Positions 18,115-26,833 are shown, counted from the stretch's first letter. The stretch is 64,000 nt of DNA from Geothrix campi (GCF_024609265.1 NZ_JANHMP010000001.1:1116001-1180000); one strand, 5' to 3'. The notes: generated by a model from the sequence alone, not told the origin. A program made the numbers and translations.

Positions 18115-19509
18115 CTACATCTTCATGGCGGCGGGGCCACTGTCCTGGGCCTTGCCCGGGACCTTGGCGGAGGTTGCAGCGATGGGCGCGGCGGCGCCGG
18201 TGGACAAGCTGGCCGAGGCCAGCGACCCTCCGCTGACGGAAGCCGTGGGTCCAAGGGCCGCTTCGCTCAGGGCGATGTACTGGGCCTGGAGCTGGGCCAG
18301 GGTCTGCAGGTAGGCGCCCTGGTCGCCCACCCAGCCGTTGAGGGCTTCGAGGGCGCCGAGGAAGGGCGCGCGACCAGCTTCGTACTGCGCCAGGGACGAC
18401 TTGAAATTGGCTTCGCTCTGCACCAGCAGGCCCTCGCGGTAGAGGTCCCGGGTACGGCGCAACGTTTCGATCTGGATGGTACGTTCCTCCGTGCGCTGGC
18501 GGAGCAGGGTGCGCACCGATTCCACCTCGGCACCCTGGCCGCGGCGGTGGTGCTCATGCTCGGCCACGGCGCGCTGCTGCTTGTGGCGGCCGTAGATGGG
18601 CAGGGAGATGCTCACGCCCACCTGCCACATGGGATCCAGGCTGCCCCGGGGCATGATGCCCGCGGTGACGGCGAAGTCCGGGCGGCGGTCCAGCTTCGCC
18701 AGGTCCAGCAGTTTCTCGGTCTGGCGTACGCTCGCCCGCGCGCCAGCGAGTTCGGGACTGCGGGCCTCGACCTGGTCCGGAGTGAGGAGGACCGGCTCGG
18801 GCAAGTCCGCCAGGGCCGCCGTGATGGCGATGGGATCCGCCGGATCGTGCTGGCGGAGGCGGTTCAGGCCCGCGAGGGTCGACCGTTCCTCGGCCTCCAG
18901 GGACCACGTCGCCTGCTTCAGGCGCGTGAGCTCCAGCTGGGCCCGCAACAGATCGCCCTGGCTGCCCTGCCCCACCTCATAGCGGGTGCGGGCCAGGCGC
19001 TCGGACTGTTCCAGGAAGACGGCCTGCTGCGCCAGCAGCACCTTCTGTCCCCGGATCAGCAGCAGAGCCGCATAGCCGCGCCGCACGTCGGCCTCCAAGC
19101 CCAGAAGCACCCGGGACCGGGTGGCTTCGGACAGATCCACCCCGGCGGCCGCCACCTCTTTCCGCAGGCCCCGCTTGCCGGGCCAGGGAAACGGCTGGGT
19201 GAAGGCGACGCTGTAGTAGCTCGTCTCCATCTTGCCGATCTGGAGCTCCTTGAAGCCGTCGTTCTGGATGCCCAGCGACAGGGAGGGATCCGGCAGCACG
19301 CCGGCCTGGGGAATGCGCTCCTGATCCATCCGCACGGCCGCATCGGCCTTCTGGATGTCGGGATGCTTTCCGAGGGCCTCGGCCAGCAGGGAGGCCAGGA
19401 CGGGATCGGCATCTGAAGGCGCAGGGGAGGGGTGGTCGTGAAGGGGGGCCTGGGCCAGGGCCGGTGCGGCGAGCACCAGGGCCGGGGCCAGGCGCAGCAG
19501 CGTGCGCAT
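18115..19509 (-). CDS. TolC-family outer membrane efflux protein of the Cus-like system
   Basis: 464-residue OMF with a signal peptide (LVLAAPALAQA) followed by HDH. It has two OEP repeats with long helices (LAEALGKHPDIQKADAAVRMDQERIPQAG; LARTRYEVGQGSQGDLLRAQLELTRLK; a second set near VQSEANFKSSLAQYEAGRAPF). The family forms the trimeric outer-membrane channel of RND pumps. Its position upstream of cusB and cusA in the same operon identifies it as the CusC/CzcC partner. A low-complexity Ala/Ser tail follows the last helix. Confidence 0.93.
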   Translation of the reverse strand: MRTLLRLAPALVLAAPALAQAPLHDHPSPAPSDADPVLASLLAEALGKHPDIQKADAAVRMDQERIPQAGVLPDPSLSLGIQNDGFKELQIGKMETSYYSVAFTQPFPWPGKRGLRKEVAAAGVDLSEATRSRVLLGLEADVRRGYAALLLIRGQKVLLAQQAVFLEQSERLARTRYEVGQGSQGDLLRAQLELTRLKQATWSLEAEERSTLAGLNRLRQHDPADPIAITAALADLPEPVLLTPDQVEARSPELAGARASVRQTEKLLDLAKLDRRPDFAVTAGIMPRGSLDPMWQVGVSISLPIYGRHKQQRAVAEHEHHRRGQGAEVESVRTLLRQRTEERTIQIETLRRTRDLYREGLLVQSEANFKSSLAQYEAGRAPFLGALEALNGWVGDQGAYLQTLAQLQAQYIALSEAALGPTASVSGGSLASASLSTGAAAPIAATSAKVPGKAQDSGPAAMKM

Positions 19510-19578
19510 GGGAAACTCCGGAAAGGGAAAGAGGGAACGGCCTGCCCGCAGGCAGGCAGAGCTTCGCTCAGTCCCGGA

Positions 19579-19971
19579 TCAGATCCGGAAGGTGCTCAGG
19601 TGCGCCAGATGCCGTCCCAGATCCGGGTCGCGGCCGCCCCTGGCGGGAACGTGGGCGGTCGTGGCAGCGACGTCGGAAGTCGCGCGGGCCCAGCCGATGG
19701 GCTCGGGCCGGGGCTCGGTCCGGCGTTCGCCCTGCTCGGTTCGGCGCGCGGCCTGGACGGCCACCACCTGGCGCTCGGCGCAGGCGCCCCGCAACGGTGT
19801 GCGATTGCCTTCAGGCTTCGGGCAGGGGCAGGAATCCCCCATGCCCCCAGGCATGGTCCCGCAACAGCAGTCGTGGGGCTGCGCCGCCCGGCTGCCGGCC
19901 AGCGCCCAGTCCCCGCCCCAGCCGCCCAGGAGCAGCGCGATGGCCAGGATGGCGCGCAGGATCGTCCGCAC
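19579..19971 (-). CDS. Small exported Cys-rich protein, first gene of metal-efflux operon
   Basis: 130 residues, no recognised family. It starts at GTG 19971 with GGAGG 7 bases upstream. A signal peptide (ILAIALLLGGWGGDWALAG) precedes HDCCCGTMPGGMGDSCPCP and GACAERQ, a Cys/Met/His-rich segment suited to soft-metal binding. The remainder is Arg/Glu-rich and looks disordered. It lies 69 nt upstream of the OMF gene on the same strand, so it probably leads the operon. A periplasmic copper/silver-binding role is inferred from composition and context only. Confidence 0.65.
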   Translation of the reverse strand: MRTILRAILAIALLLGGWGGDWALAGSRAAQPHDCCCGTMPGGMGDSCPCPKPEGNRTPLRGACAERQVVAVQAARRTEQGERRTEPRPEPIGWARATSDVAATTAHVPARGGRDPDLGRHLAHLSTFRI

Positions 19972-20099
19972 GGAGAAACCTCCGGATGCTTCCCATCATA
20001 GGCCTTCCACCCATGTGGCAACACGCAAAGCTTGACGCCGGTCACAGCGGGAGGGGTCCCGCGCCGGGGCGGACGCAGGTCTGGTGGGCATCGGCGCAA

Positions 20100-20369
20100 A
20101 GAGTGCCTAACAAACCCCCACGGCACCGCGCGAGGGGCGCCGGGCGAGCGAGGCAGGGAAGGCGAGGTGAGCGTAGCAGGGACTACGCGATCCGAGCCTG
20201 ACGCAGCATCGAGAAGCCCGCCGCCCCTCGCCCGGAGGGATGAAGCCAGGCGGGTGCCCCGCAGCGTCAGGTCCCTTGGACGATGCAACCACATCGCCCT
20301 GCGGGCCCTTCCTCGCGGTGCCTCTCGCCTGGCTTCATCGCGGTGGCGCGGAATTTTGTTAGGCACTCT
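20100..20369. repeat. Structured ~270-bp intergenic element, copy A
   Basis: Imperfect copy of the element at 36443-36714. It has perfect 15-bp terminal inverted repeats (20100-20114 with 20355-20369, AGAGTGCCTAACAAA) and two internal arms. Arm 1: 10-bp stem 20130-20139/20222-20231 enclosing a 6-bp hairpin 20171-20176/20183-20188. Arm 2: 14-bp stem 20239-20252/20326-20339 enclosing a 5-bp hairpin 20281-20285/20292-20296. All five helices are kept in copy B, several with paired substitutions. It lies between divergent genes and ends 11 nt before the DAO gene start. It contains no convincing ORF. It could be a structured RNA or a non-autonomous mobile element. Confidence 0.85.
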
Positions 20370-20380
20370 AAGATAATGAG

Positions 20381-21454
20381 ATGGGCACGGTTGAGACGGC
20401 AGAGGTGGTGATCATCGGCGGCGGTATCGCCGGTCTGAGCCTCGCCTTCCACCTGACCCGAGCCGGACAGCGGGGCATCGTTCTCCTGGATCGGGAGGAC
20501 CAGCCCGGCACCTATGCCAGCGGCCACAATGCCGCCGTGGCCCGGTCGCTGACGGGAAGGGACGAGCACACGGCCTTGACGGTGGGGGGTTGCCGACGCC
20601 TGGCGGAAGCTGGCCTGATGACCGCCGGTGGCGGCCTGCTGGTGAGCGTGGAGCGCGGTCCCCTGGACGCCTTCGAGGCCGAGGCCGCCCACCACGGGGT
20701 CGAGGTTCACCGCGGCGCGGGCATCCCCCTGCCCGGCCTGCGGGCCGCGGAACACCTGGCCATCCCCGGCGACGGGGTCATCGACGCCGCGGGCCTGCTG
20801 CAGACCTGCGCCGAGGGCGCCCGGGCCGGCGGTGCGGACCTGCGCTTCGGCTGCGGCGTGACCGGCCTGCGGGCCACGGACACGGGCTTCGACCTGGACA
20901 CGGATCGCGGGCCGCTGCAGGCGAAGGCCCTGGCCATCGCCGCCGGCGCCTGGGCCGGCGAGCTGGGCCGCCTGGCGGGCTCCCAGATCGCCTACACCCC
21001 CCTGCGGCGCTCCCTGGTCTGGAGTGGCGCGGCCTATCCCCAGCAGGAACCCTGGGCCTGGTGGGTGGACCGGCCCTTCTACCTGCGCCCTGAAAGCGGC
21101 GGCCTGCTCATGTGCCCCTGCGAGGAGGTGGCGGTGCCCCTGCCCTCGCGCGGCCGTCAGCCTGATACCGATCCCACCGCGCTGGAAGGCCTCTTCCTCA
21201 GCCTGCGGGAACTGGCGCCGGACCTGGCAGAACGCCCCATCACCCGGTACTGGACCGGCCTGCGCACCTTCGCGCCGGACCGCCGCTTCGTCATCGGCTG
21301 GGACCCCTGGAACCCGCGCCTGTTCTGGTCGGCGGGCCTGGGCGGCCACGGCATGACCAGCGGCCTCGCCGTGGGCCAGCTCGCCGCCGACTGCTACCTG
21401 CGCAAGACCACCGCCGGGCCGCTAAGTCCTGACCGCTTCAAGCAAGGGCTCTGA
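20381..21454 (+). CDS. FAD-dependent oxidoreductase (DAO family)
   Basis: 357 residues. An N-terminal Rossmann FAD motif VVIIGGGIAGLSLAFHL (about 9-25) is followed by LDREDQPGTYASGHNAA, and the DAO-fold C-terminal signature includes TGLRTFAPDRRFVIG and WSAGLGGHGMTSG. The family oxidises D-amino acids, glycine, sarcosine or related amines; the substrate cannot be read from the sequence. It is followed by a nitrilase-family amidase across a large inverted repeat, suggesting but not proving a joint role in amino-acid or amide catabolism. The start lies immediately after structured element copy A, so that element may sit in its 5' region. Confidence 0.88.
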   Translation: MGTVETAEVVIIGGGIAGLSLAFHLTRAGQRGIVLLDREDQPGTYASGHNAAVARSLTGRDEHTALTVGGCRRLAEAGLMTAGGGLLVSVERGPLDAFEAEAAHHGVEVHRGAGIPLPGLRAAEHLAIPGDGVIDAAGLLQTCAEGARAGGADLRFGCGVTGLRATDTGFDLDTDRGPLQAKALAIAAGAWAGELGRLAGSQIAYTPLRRSLVWSGAAYPQQEPWAWWVDRPFYLRPESGGLLMCPCEEVAVPLPSRGRQPDTDPTALEGLFLSLRELAPDLAERPITRYWTGLRTFAPDRRFVIGWDPWNPRLFWSAGLGGHGMTSGLAVGQLAADCYLRKTTAGPLSPDRFKQGL

Positions 21455-21600
21455 ACCGCGAAAAGCGCTAAATATCGCGAAAAGAAAATACGGAACGGGA
21501 TCACCACCAAGACGCCAAAGATTGCCCAAAAAAAGCCGATTTTCTTGGTGTCTTGGTGGTTTGCTTTTCTCTTTCGCGCCCCTTCGTGTCTTTCGCGGTT
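21454..21600. repeat. Large imperfect inverted repeat of a dispersed intergenic type
   Basis: Outer arms AACCGCGAAA (21454-21463) and TTTCGCGGTT (21591-21600) are perfect. Inner arms 21504-21518 and 21545-21559 (CCACCAAGACGCCAA against its complement) pair over 15 bp with one G-T. Intermediate GCGAAAAGAAA / TTTCTCTTTCGC segments also face each other. It starts on the last base of the DAO stop and ends 22 nt before the amidase. A shorter relative (CCGCCAAGACGC) forms the terminator at 56276. Confidence 0.75.
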
Positions 21601-21622
21601 CCTTCATTCTTTTGGATGACCC

Positions 21623-22420
21623 ATGACCACGCTCTGTGTCGCCCTCGTCCAGCAGGCCACGGTCTGGCAGGACCCGGCCGCGAACCTCGCCCGGGCCCGA
21701 GGCTTCGTCGAGCAGGCGGCCCGTTCCGGCGCGCGGGTGGCCGTGTTCCCGGAGCTGTTCACCCTGGGCTTCACCATGGCGCCGGAGCCCTTTTCGGAAG
21801 CCATCCCCGGCCCCACAACGGAGGCCGTGGCGGCGCTCTCCCGTGAGTTCGGCCTCTACCTTGTGGGCTCGGCGGTGGAGGCCCACACGCCCCACCCGCG
21901 CAACGCGGCCTTCGTCACCACGCCGGACGGCTCGCTGCTCGCGGCCTACCGGAAGCTCCATCCCTTCTCCTACGGCGAGGAGCACGAACACTACAGCGGC
22001 GGCGAGGACTGCCCCTTGTTCGAGGTGGATGGCATCCCATGCGGCCTGCAGATCTGCTACGACCTGCGCTTCCCCGAACCCTTCCGCGCCCTCTCCGCGA
22101 AGGGCGCCGAAGTTGTGTTCGTGCCCGCCAACTGGCCCGTGCGCCGCATCGCCGCCTGGTCCACCCTCCTCGCCGCCCGCGCCATCGAGAACCAGATGGC
22201 CGTCTGCGGCGTCAACCGCGTGGGCCGCGATGCGATGGACCTGGACTACCCCGGGGCATCGACCATCCATGACGCCTTCGGCGAGGTCATCGCGAAGGGC
22301 GACGCCACCGAGGGGCTGATCGTCGGAGACATCGACCTCGCCGCCCTGCGGGCCTGGCGTGAGCGGTTCCCGGCGCTCAAAGACCGGCGGCCGGACCTCT
22401 ATCCGAGGCTGAATGGCTGA
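21623..22420 (+). CDS. Carbon-nitrogen hydrolase, omega-amidase-like (nitrilase superfamily)
   Basis: 265 residues with the complete Glu-Lys-Cys catalytic triad: Glu in FPELFTLGFTM, Lys in AAYRKLHPFSYGEE and Cys in GLQICYDLRFPE. The ICYDLRFPE and WPVRRIAAWSTLLAARAIENQ segments resemble the omega-amidase/NIT2-YafV branch, which hydrolyses alpha-ketoglutaramate and alpha-ketosuccinamate produced by glutamine transamination. No signal peptide, so cytoplasmic. The exact substrate is inferred from motif flavour only. Confidence 0.88.
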   Translation: MTTLCVALVQQATVWQDPAANLARARGFVEQAARSGARVAVFPELFTLGFTMAPEPFSEAIPGPTTEAVAALSREFGLYLVGSAVEAHTPHPRNAAFVTTPDGSLLAAYRKLHPFSYGEEHEHYSGGEDCPLFEVDGIPCGLQICYDLRFPEPFRALSAKGAEVVFVPANWPVRRIAAWSTLLAARAIENQMAVCGVNRVGRDAMDLDYPGASTIHDAFGEVIAKGDATEGLIVGDIDLAALRAWRERFPALKDRRPDLYPRLNG

Positions 22421-22571
22421 CCACTCTTAGGTATGACCGCCCTCCTGCCTGGCCCTCTGACCTCCCCGCGGATGTGTCTCCCGGGGAAACACGGACTCGG
22501 AATCCCTGCATAAACCTTGGAAGGACGCGATCGACCCTTCCTCGGTTCCCTTGGGGACCTAGATTGGAGAC

Positions 22572-23729
22572 ATGAGAAAGGTGCCTCGCTGGGCCGTCCT
22601 CCTTCTCGCAGTCGGAATCGGGGCGGTGATCCTGAGGGTACTGGTCTTCCGGGGGGCGGGCCTAGCGGTGAAGGTCGCCCGCGTCGAGATGGGGTCGGTG
22701 GAGGAGATCATCACCAACACCCGGGCCGGCACGGTGAAGGCCCACCATCGCGCCAAGCTGTCGCCGCAACTGGGCGGGCTCGTGACCGCCCTGCCCCACC
22801 GGAAGGGCAGCCAAGTGGCGGCGGGGGACCTCCTCCTCCAGCTCGACGATTCGGTCCAGCGGGCCCAGCTGCGCCTCGTGGAGCATCAGGTCCGCACCGC
22901 CGAGGCCCGGACGCAGGAGGCCTGCCTCGCGGCCGACCTCGCCGAGAAGGAACTGGCCCGGGGCCTGGCCCTTGCGCGGGATGGCGTCCTCAGCCCGCAG
23001 AACCTCGATGCCCTCCAGAGCACGCGGGACCGCGCCGTGGCGACCTGCCAGGCCCTGCGGGCCACCCTCGACGAAGCCCAGGCCCAGGTGCGGCTGGCCA
23101 AGGCCCAGCTCGCCCTCACCCAAATCAGGGCCCCCTTCTCCGGAGTCGTGGCGGAGTGCTCCGGCGAGGTGGGCGAATGGATCACGCCCTCGCCCCCGGG
23201 CATCCCCATCCCTGCCGTCCTGGATCTCCTCGACCCGGCCTCGCTCTACATCAGCGCCCCCATCGATGAGGTCGACTCCCAGCGGGTCAAGGTCGGGCAG
23301 CCCGCCCGGATCGCCATCGATTCGCGCCCTGGCGAAAAGCTGGCGGGGCGCCTCGACCGGGTGGCGCCCTTCGTCCTGGACGTGCAGGAGCAGAACCGCA
23401 CCGTGGAAATCGAGGTCGTCCTGGAGGATCCGCGCCTGGCGCGGGGCTTCCTGCCCGGCACCTCCAGCGATGTGGAAGTGATCCTGGCCCGGCGGGACGG
23501 GGTGCTCCGCGTTCCCACCTCCGCCATCGCCGAAGGCGGGAAGGTGCTCGTGCTGGAGGGCGGCCGCCTGGCGGAGCGGACGGTGCGGACCGGTATCCGC
23601 AACTGGCAGTTCACGGAAATCCTGGCGGGCCTCGCCCCGGGCGAACGGGTGGTCACCGCGCGAGATTCCGCGGAGATCCGGCCCGGGGCCAGAGCCCGCG
23701 CCCATGATCAGGGCCGGGAGGGGCCATGA
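22572..23729 (+). CDS. MacA/HlyD-like periplasmic adaptor of ABC exporter
   Basis: 385 residues. An N-terminal TM anchor (WAVLLLAVGIGAVILRVLVF) is followed by a barrel-sandwich lipoyl-like half (AKLSPQLGGLVTALPHRKGSQVAAGDLLLQLD), a coiled-coil hairpin (about 95-185), the second lipoyl half (IRAPFSGVVAECSGEVGEWI) and a beta-barrel (SLYISAPIDEVDSQRVKVGQPARI). It is the first gene of a four-gene operon with an ATPase and two permeases and overlaps the ATPase by four bases (ATGA). It should bridge the inner-membrane transporter to an OMF, which is not in this operon. Confidence 0.92.
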   Translation: MRKVPRWAVLLLAVGIGAVILRVLVFRGAGLAVKVARVEMGSVEEIITNTRAGTVKAHHRAKLSPQLGGLVTALPHRKGSQVAAGDLLLQLDDSVQRAQLRLVEHQVRTAEARTQEACLAADLAEKELARGLALARDGVLSPQNLDALQSTRDRAVATCQALRATLDEAQAQVRLAKAQLALTQIRAPFSGVVAECSGEVGEWITPSPPGIPIPAVLDLLDPASLYISAPIDEVDSQRVKVGQPARIAIDSRPGEKLAGRLDRVAPFVLDVQEQNRTVEIEVVLEDPRLARGFLPGTSSDVEVILARRDGVLRVPTSAIAEGGKVLVLEGGRLAERTVRTGIRNWQFTEILAGLAPGERVVTARDSAEIRPGARARAHDQGREGP

Positions 23730-24421
23730 TCGACCTCCAGGGCGTGTGGCGCACCTATCCCATGGGGGAGGGCGTGGTCCATGCCCTGCGGGACGTCAGC
23801 CTGAGCATCGCCGCGGGCGAGCACGTCGCCCTGATCGGCCCCTCGGGCTCCGGCAAGTCCACGCTGCTGCACATCCTGGGCTGCCTGGACCGCCCCACCC
23901 AGGGCCGCTACTGCTTCGAGGGCCGGGAGGTGGGCTCCCTGCCAGACGGGGAGCGCTCCCTGCTCCGGCGGAACCGGATCGGCTTCGTCTTCCAGTTCTT
24001 CCACCTGCTCCCCCGGCTCACCGCGCAGGGCAATGTGGAGCTGCCTATGCTGTTCGGCGGAATCGCCCGGGACGAGCGGCGGGAGCGGGCGACCCGGGCC
24101 CTCGCGTCGGTGGGCCTCCTGCCCCGGGCGGACCATCGGCCGGACCAGCTCTCGGGCGGGGAGCGCCAGCGGGCGGCCATCGCCCGGGCTGTGGTCATGA
24201 ACCCCGCGGTGCTGCTCGCGGACGAGCCCACGGGCAACCTGGACCGCGCCTCGGCCCAGGAGGTGATGGGCGTGCTCGAGGCCATGAACCGGCAGGGGCT
24301 GACGTTGGTGGTGGTCACGCACGATCCGGTCCTCGCCGGCCACGCGCAGCGGGTCGTCCATCTCACGGATGGGGCCCTGTCGGGCCCGCCGGAAGTCCTC
24401 GCATCCACGGTGGAGGCCTAG
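23726..24421 (+). CDS. ABC transporter ATPase (MacB/LolD class)
   Basis: 231 residues. Walker A GPSGSGKST (38-46), Q-loop FVFQFFHLLPRLTAQGNVELPM, signature LSGGERQRA (about 142-150), Walker B VLLADEPTGNLD (about 162-173) and the H-loop VVVTHDP. The LSGGERQR and DEPTGNLD wording is typical of the MacB/LolD/FtsE group that powers type VII ABC mechanotransmitters. It overlaps the adaptor by 4 nt and is one base from the next permease. It is the only ATPase seen for the two MacB-like permease pairs in this window. Confidence 0.95.
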   Translation: MIDLQGVWRTYPMGEGVVHALRDVSLSIAAGEHVALIGPSGSGKSTLLHILGCLDRPTQGRYCFEGREVGSLPDGERSLLRRNRIGFVFQFFHLLPRLTAQGNVELPMLFGGIARDERRERATRALASVGLLPRADHRPDQLSGGERQRAAIARAVVMNPAVLLADEPTGNLDRASAQEVMGVLEAMNRQGLTLVVVTHDPVLAGHAQRVVHLTDGALSGPPEVLASTVEA

Positions 24422-24422
24422 G

Positions 24423-25622
24423 GTGGCGCTCCTGGATCTGCTCGGCTTCGCGATCGGGGCCCTCCGGGGCCACCGGCTCCGGACCGCGCTCTCCGTGGCG
24501 GGCGTGGCCATCGGGATCGCCTCCGTCCTCACCCTCACGGCCCTGGGGGAAGGCGCCCGGCGCTACATCGTGGACGAATTCGCCGCCCTCGGCTCGAACC
24601 TGGTCATCATCCTGCCCGGCAAGGTGGAGACCACGGGGGGCGTGCCGTTCGGGGGGGTCACCCACGACCTCACCCTGGAGGACCACAGCGCCCTGGCCCG
24701 CCTGGGCCGCCTGCGCCGCACCGCGCCCATCGTCGTGGCCACCGAGACCCTGCGCTTCCAGGACCTGGGCCGCTCGGTCCCGGTGCTCGGGACCACGGCC
24801 GAATACCTTGAGATCCGCCGGCTCAACCTGGCTTCCGGTAGCTTCCTGCCGCCCGGGGATCCCGACCGGGCGGGCACCGAGATCGTCCTGGGGACGCGCG
24901 CCGCCCAGGAGCTGTTCCGCGGAGAGAATCCCCTGGGCCAGATGGTCCGCGTCGGGCCCGCCCGCTTCCACGTGGTCGGGGTCCTGGCGCCCCGCGGTCC
25001 GTCGGTGCTCGGGTTCGATCTGGACGAAGCGGCGTTCGTCCCCGTGAAGACGGCCATGCGCCTGTTCAACCGCACCAGCCTGTTCCGGATCGTGGCCGAG
25101 GTCCGGATCTTCGCGGACATGGACCAGGCCAAATCGGAGGCCCTCGCGCTCCTGAAGGAGCGGCACCGGGCGGAGGATGTCACGGTCTACACCCAGGACG
25201 CCATGGTGTCCTCCTTCTCCGCCATCCTCGGTGCCCTGACGCTGACCCTCGCAGGCATCGCCTCGGTCTCCCTGGTCGTGGCGGGCGTGGGGATCATGAA
25301 CGTCATGCTCGTGTCCGTGACCGAGCGGCGCGCGGAGATCGGCCTGCTCAAGGCCCTGGGTGCGGCGGACCCGCAGATCCTCCTGGCCTTTCTCGCCGAA
25401 GCCACGATCCTGGCGGCGCTGGGTGGCCTGCTCGGGCTGGCGGTGGGCGCCTCCGGCGTGCGGCTCCTGGGGCTGATCTATCCAGACTTCCCGGCCGCGA
25501 TCCCCCCGTGGGCGGTGGGCGCTTCCCTCACCCTCTCCTTCCTGGTCGGCGTGGGCTTCGGCGTCTGGCCGGCCCGGCGGGCGACCCGGCTCGACCCGGT
25601 CGCGGCCCTGGCGAGGCGGTGA
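24423..25622 (+). CDS. MacB-type ABC permease 1
   Basis: 399 residues starting at GTG 24423, one base after the ATPase stop. First TM helix near residues 15-45 (RLRTALSVAGVAIGIASVLTLTALGEGARRYI), a periplasmic MacB_PCD domain (about 45-260), then a FtsX-type bundle with three TM helices (TLTLAGIASVSLVVAGVGIMNVMLVSVTERRAEIGLLKALGA). The family couples ATP hydrolysis to mechanical transmission across the periplasm instead of classical translocation. It is paired with the next permease, suggesting a heterodimer. The longer in-frame start at 24369 lies inside the ATPase gene and was rejected. Confidence 0.93.
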   Translation: MALLDLLGFAIGALRGHRLRTALSVAGVAIGIASVLTLTALGEGARRYIVDEFAALGSNLVIILPGKVETTGGVPFGGVTHDLTLEDHSALARLGRLRRTAPIVVATETLRFQDLGRSVPVLGTTAEYLEIRRLNLASGSFLPPGDPDRAGTEIVLGTRAAQELFRGENPLGQMVRVGPARFHVVGVLAPRGPSVLGFDLDEAAFVPVKTAMRLFNRTSLFRIVAEVRIFADMDQAKSEALALLKERHRAEDVTVYTQDAMVSSFSAILGALTLTLAGIASVSLVVAGVGIMNVMLVSVTERRAEIGLLKALGAADPQILLAFLAEATILAALGGLLGLAVGASGVRLLGLIYPDFPAAIPPWAVGASLTLSFLVGVGFGVWPARRATRLDPVAALARR

Positions 25623-25624
25623 GC

Positions 25625-26833
25625 ATGGCCGTCCCTGCGTCCGAACTCTTCCGTTTCGTCCTCGGGGCCGTGACCGGGCACCGGCTCAGGTCCACGCTTT
25701 CCGTGCTTGGCGTGGGCATCGGCGTGGCGGCGGTGGTGCTGCTTTCGTCGCTGGGGGAGGGCACGCGCCAGTACATCGTGTCCCAGTTCAGCCAGTTCGG
25801 CACCAACCTCATGGCGATCAATCCCGGCAAGGTGAAGACCATGGGCATCCCAGGGGTGTTCGGCGGCACCACCCACCAGCTCACGCCCGAAGACGCGGAG
25901 TCTCTCCGTCGCCTGCCGGGCGTCGACGCCATGATCCCGGTGGCGATGGGCCAGGGACGGGTGGAGTGCGGCGGCCGCGGGCGCAGCGTCTACATCTACG
26001 GGGTCAACCACGAGCTGCCCCGCGTGTGGGGCGTCGGGACGGCCCAGGGCAGCTTCCTGCCTCCGCTGGATTCGGGACGGCGGGCCTCCCTCACCGTCCT
26101 GGGCCCGAAGCTGGCCCGCGAGATCTTCGGGACAACCTCGCCCCTCGGTCAGCGAGTCCGCATCGGCTCCGAGAGCCTGGTCGTCATCGGAGTCATGGAG
26201 CCCAAGGGCCAGCTGCTCGGCTTTGATCTGGACGATACGGCCTACATCCCCGTGGGTACCGCCATGAGCCTGTTCAACCTGTCCGAGCTCCAGGAGATCG
26301 ATCTGCTCGCGTCCAGCAGTGAGGGGATCCCCGCGCTCGTGGTGCAGGTGCGAGCGGCCCTCATGGCCCGGCACCGCGGCGAGGAGGACTTCACCATCAC
26401 CACGCAGACCGAGATGCTGGATGTCTTCGGACGCGTGATCGGCATCGTGACCCTGGCGGTCACCGCCATCGCCGGGATCTCCCTGGTGGTGGGGGCGGTC
26501 GGCATCCTGACGGTGATGTGGATCTCCGTGCACGAGCGCACCGCCGAGATCGGCCTCCTGCGGGCCCTCGGCGTGGAGGGTTCGACCGTGCAGGCCCTCT
26601 TCCTCCTCGAGGCGATGCTGCTGGCGGCGGGGGGAGGCGTGGCGGGGCTGGCCTTCGGGCTGCTGGTCCAGGCGGTCCTCCGGCTGATCGTGCCGGGTCT
26701 GCCCCTCGCCACGCCTCCAGAAGCCGTGGTCGCCGCCCTCGTGATGACCCTGGGCGTGGGCGCCGCCGCCGGTGTGCTCCCCGCGAGAAAGGCCGCCTCC
26801 CTGGATCCCATCGAGGCGCTGCGGGAGGAATAG
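25625..26833 (+). CDS. MacB-type ABC permease 2
   Basis: 402 residues, start ATG 25625, two bases after the previous stop. Same architecture as permease 1: TM1 (RSTLSVLGVGIGVAAVVLLSSLGEGTRQYI), MacB_PCD, and three C-terminal TM helices (AGISLVVGAVGILTVMWISVHERTAEIGLLRALGV), ending DPIEALREE. Two different permeases plus one ATPase and one adaptor make a complete MacAB-like exporter; the substrate is unknown. The region after its stop becomes less GC-rich. Confidence 0.93.
   Translation: MAVPASELFRFVLGAVTGHRLRSTLSVLGVGIGVAAVVLLSSLGEGTRQYIVSQFSQFGTNLMAINPGKVKTMGIPGVFGGTTHQLTPEDAESLRRLPGVDAMIPVAMGQGRVECGGRGRSVYIYGVNHELPRVWGVGTAQGSFLPPLDSGRRASLTVLGPKLAREIFGTTSPLGQRVRIGSESLVVIGVMEPKGQLLGFDLDDTAYIPVGTAMSLFNLSELQEIDLLASSSEGIPALVVQVRAALMARHRGEEDFTITTQTEMLDVFGRVIGIVTLAVTAIAGISLVVGAVGILTVMWISVHERTAEIGLLRALGVEGSTVQALFLLEAMLLAAGGGVAGLAFGLLVQAVLRLIVPGLPLATPPEAVVAALVMTLGVGAAAGVLPARKAASLDPIEALREE

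Noticed and set aside
20100-20369. Reading structured element copy A as an integron attC site, because it starts GCCTAAC and ends GTTAGGC.
   Set aside because: It is about 270 bp, longer than attC sites, and copy B has GCCTAAT / ATTGGGC, losing the invariant AAC/GTT bases while keeping the fold. The core match follows from any palindrome with these ends.
20032-20376. Open frames within structured element copy A.
   Set aside because: None is conserved in copy B, and the substitutions follow base pairing, not codons.
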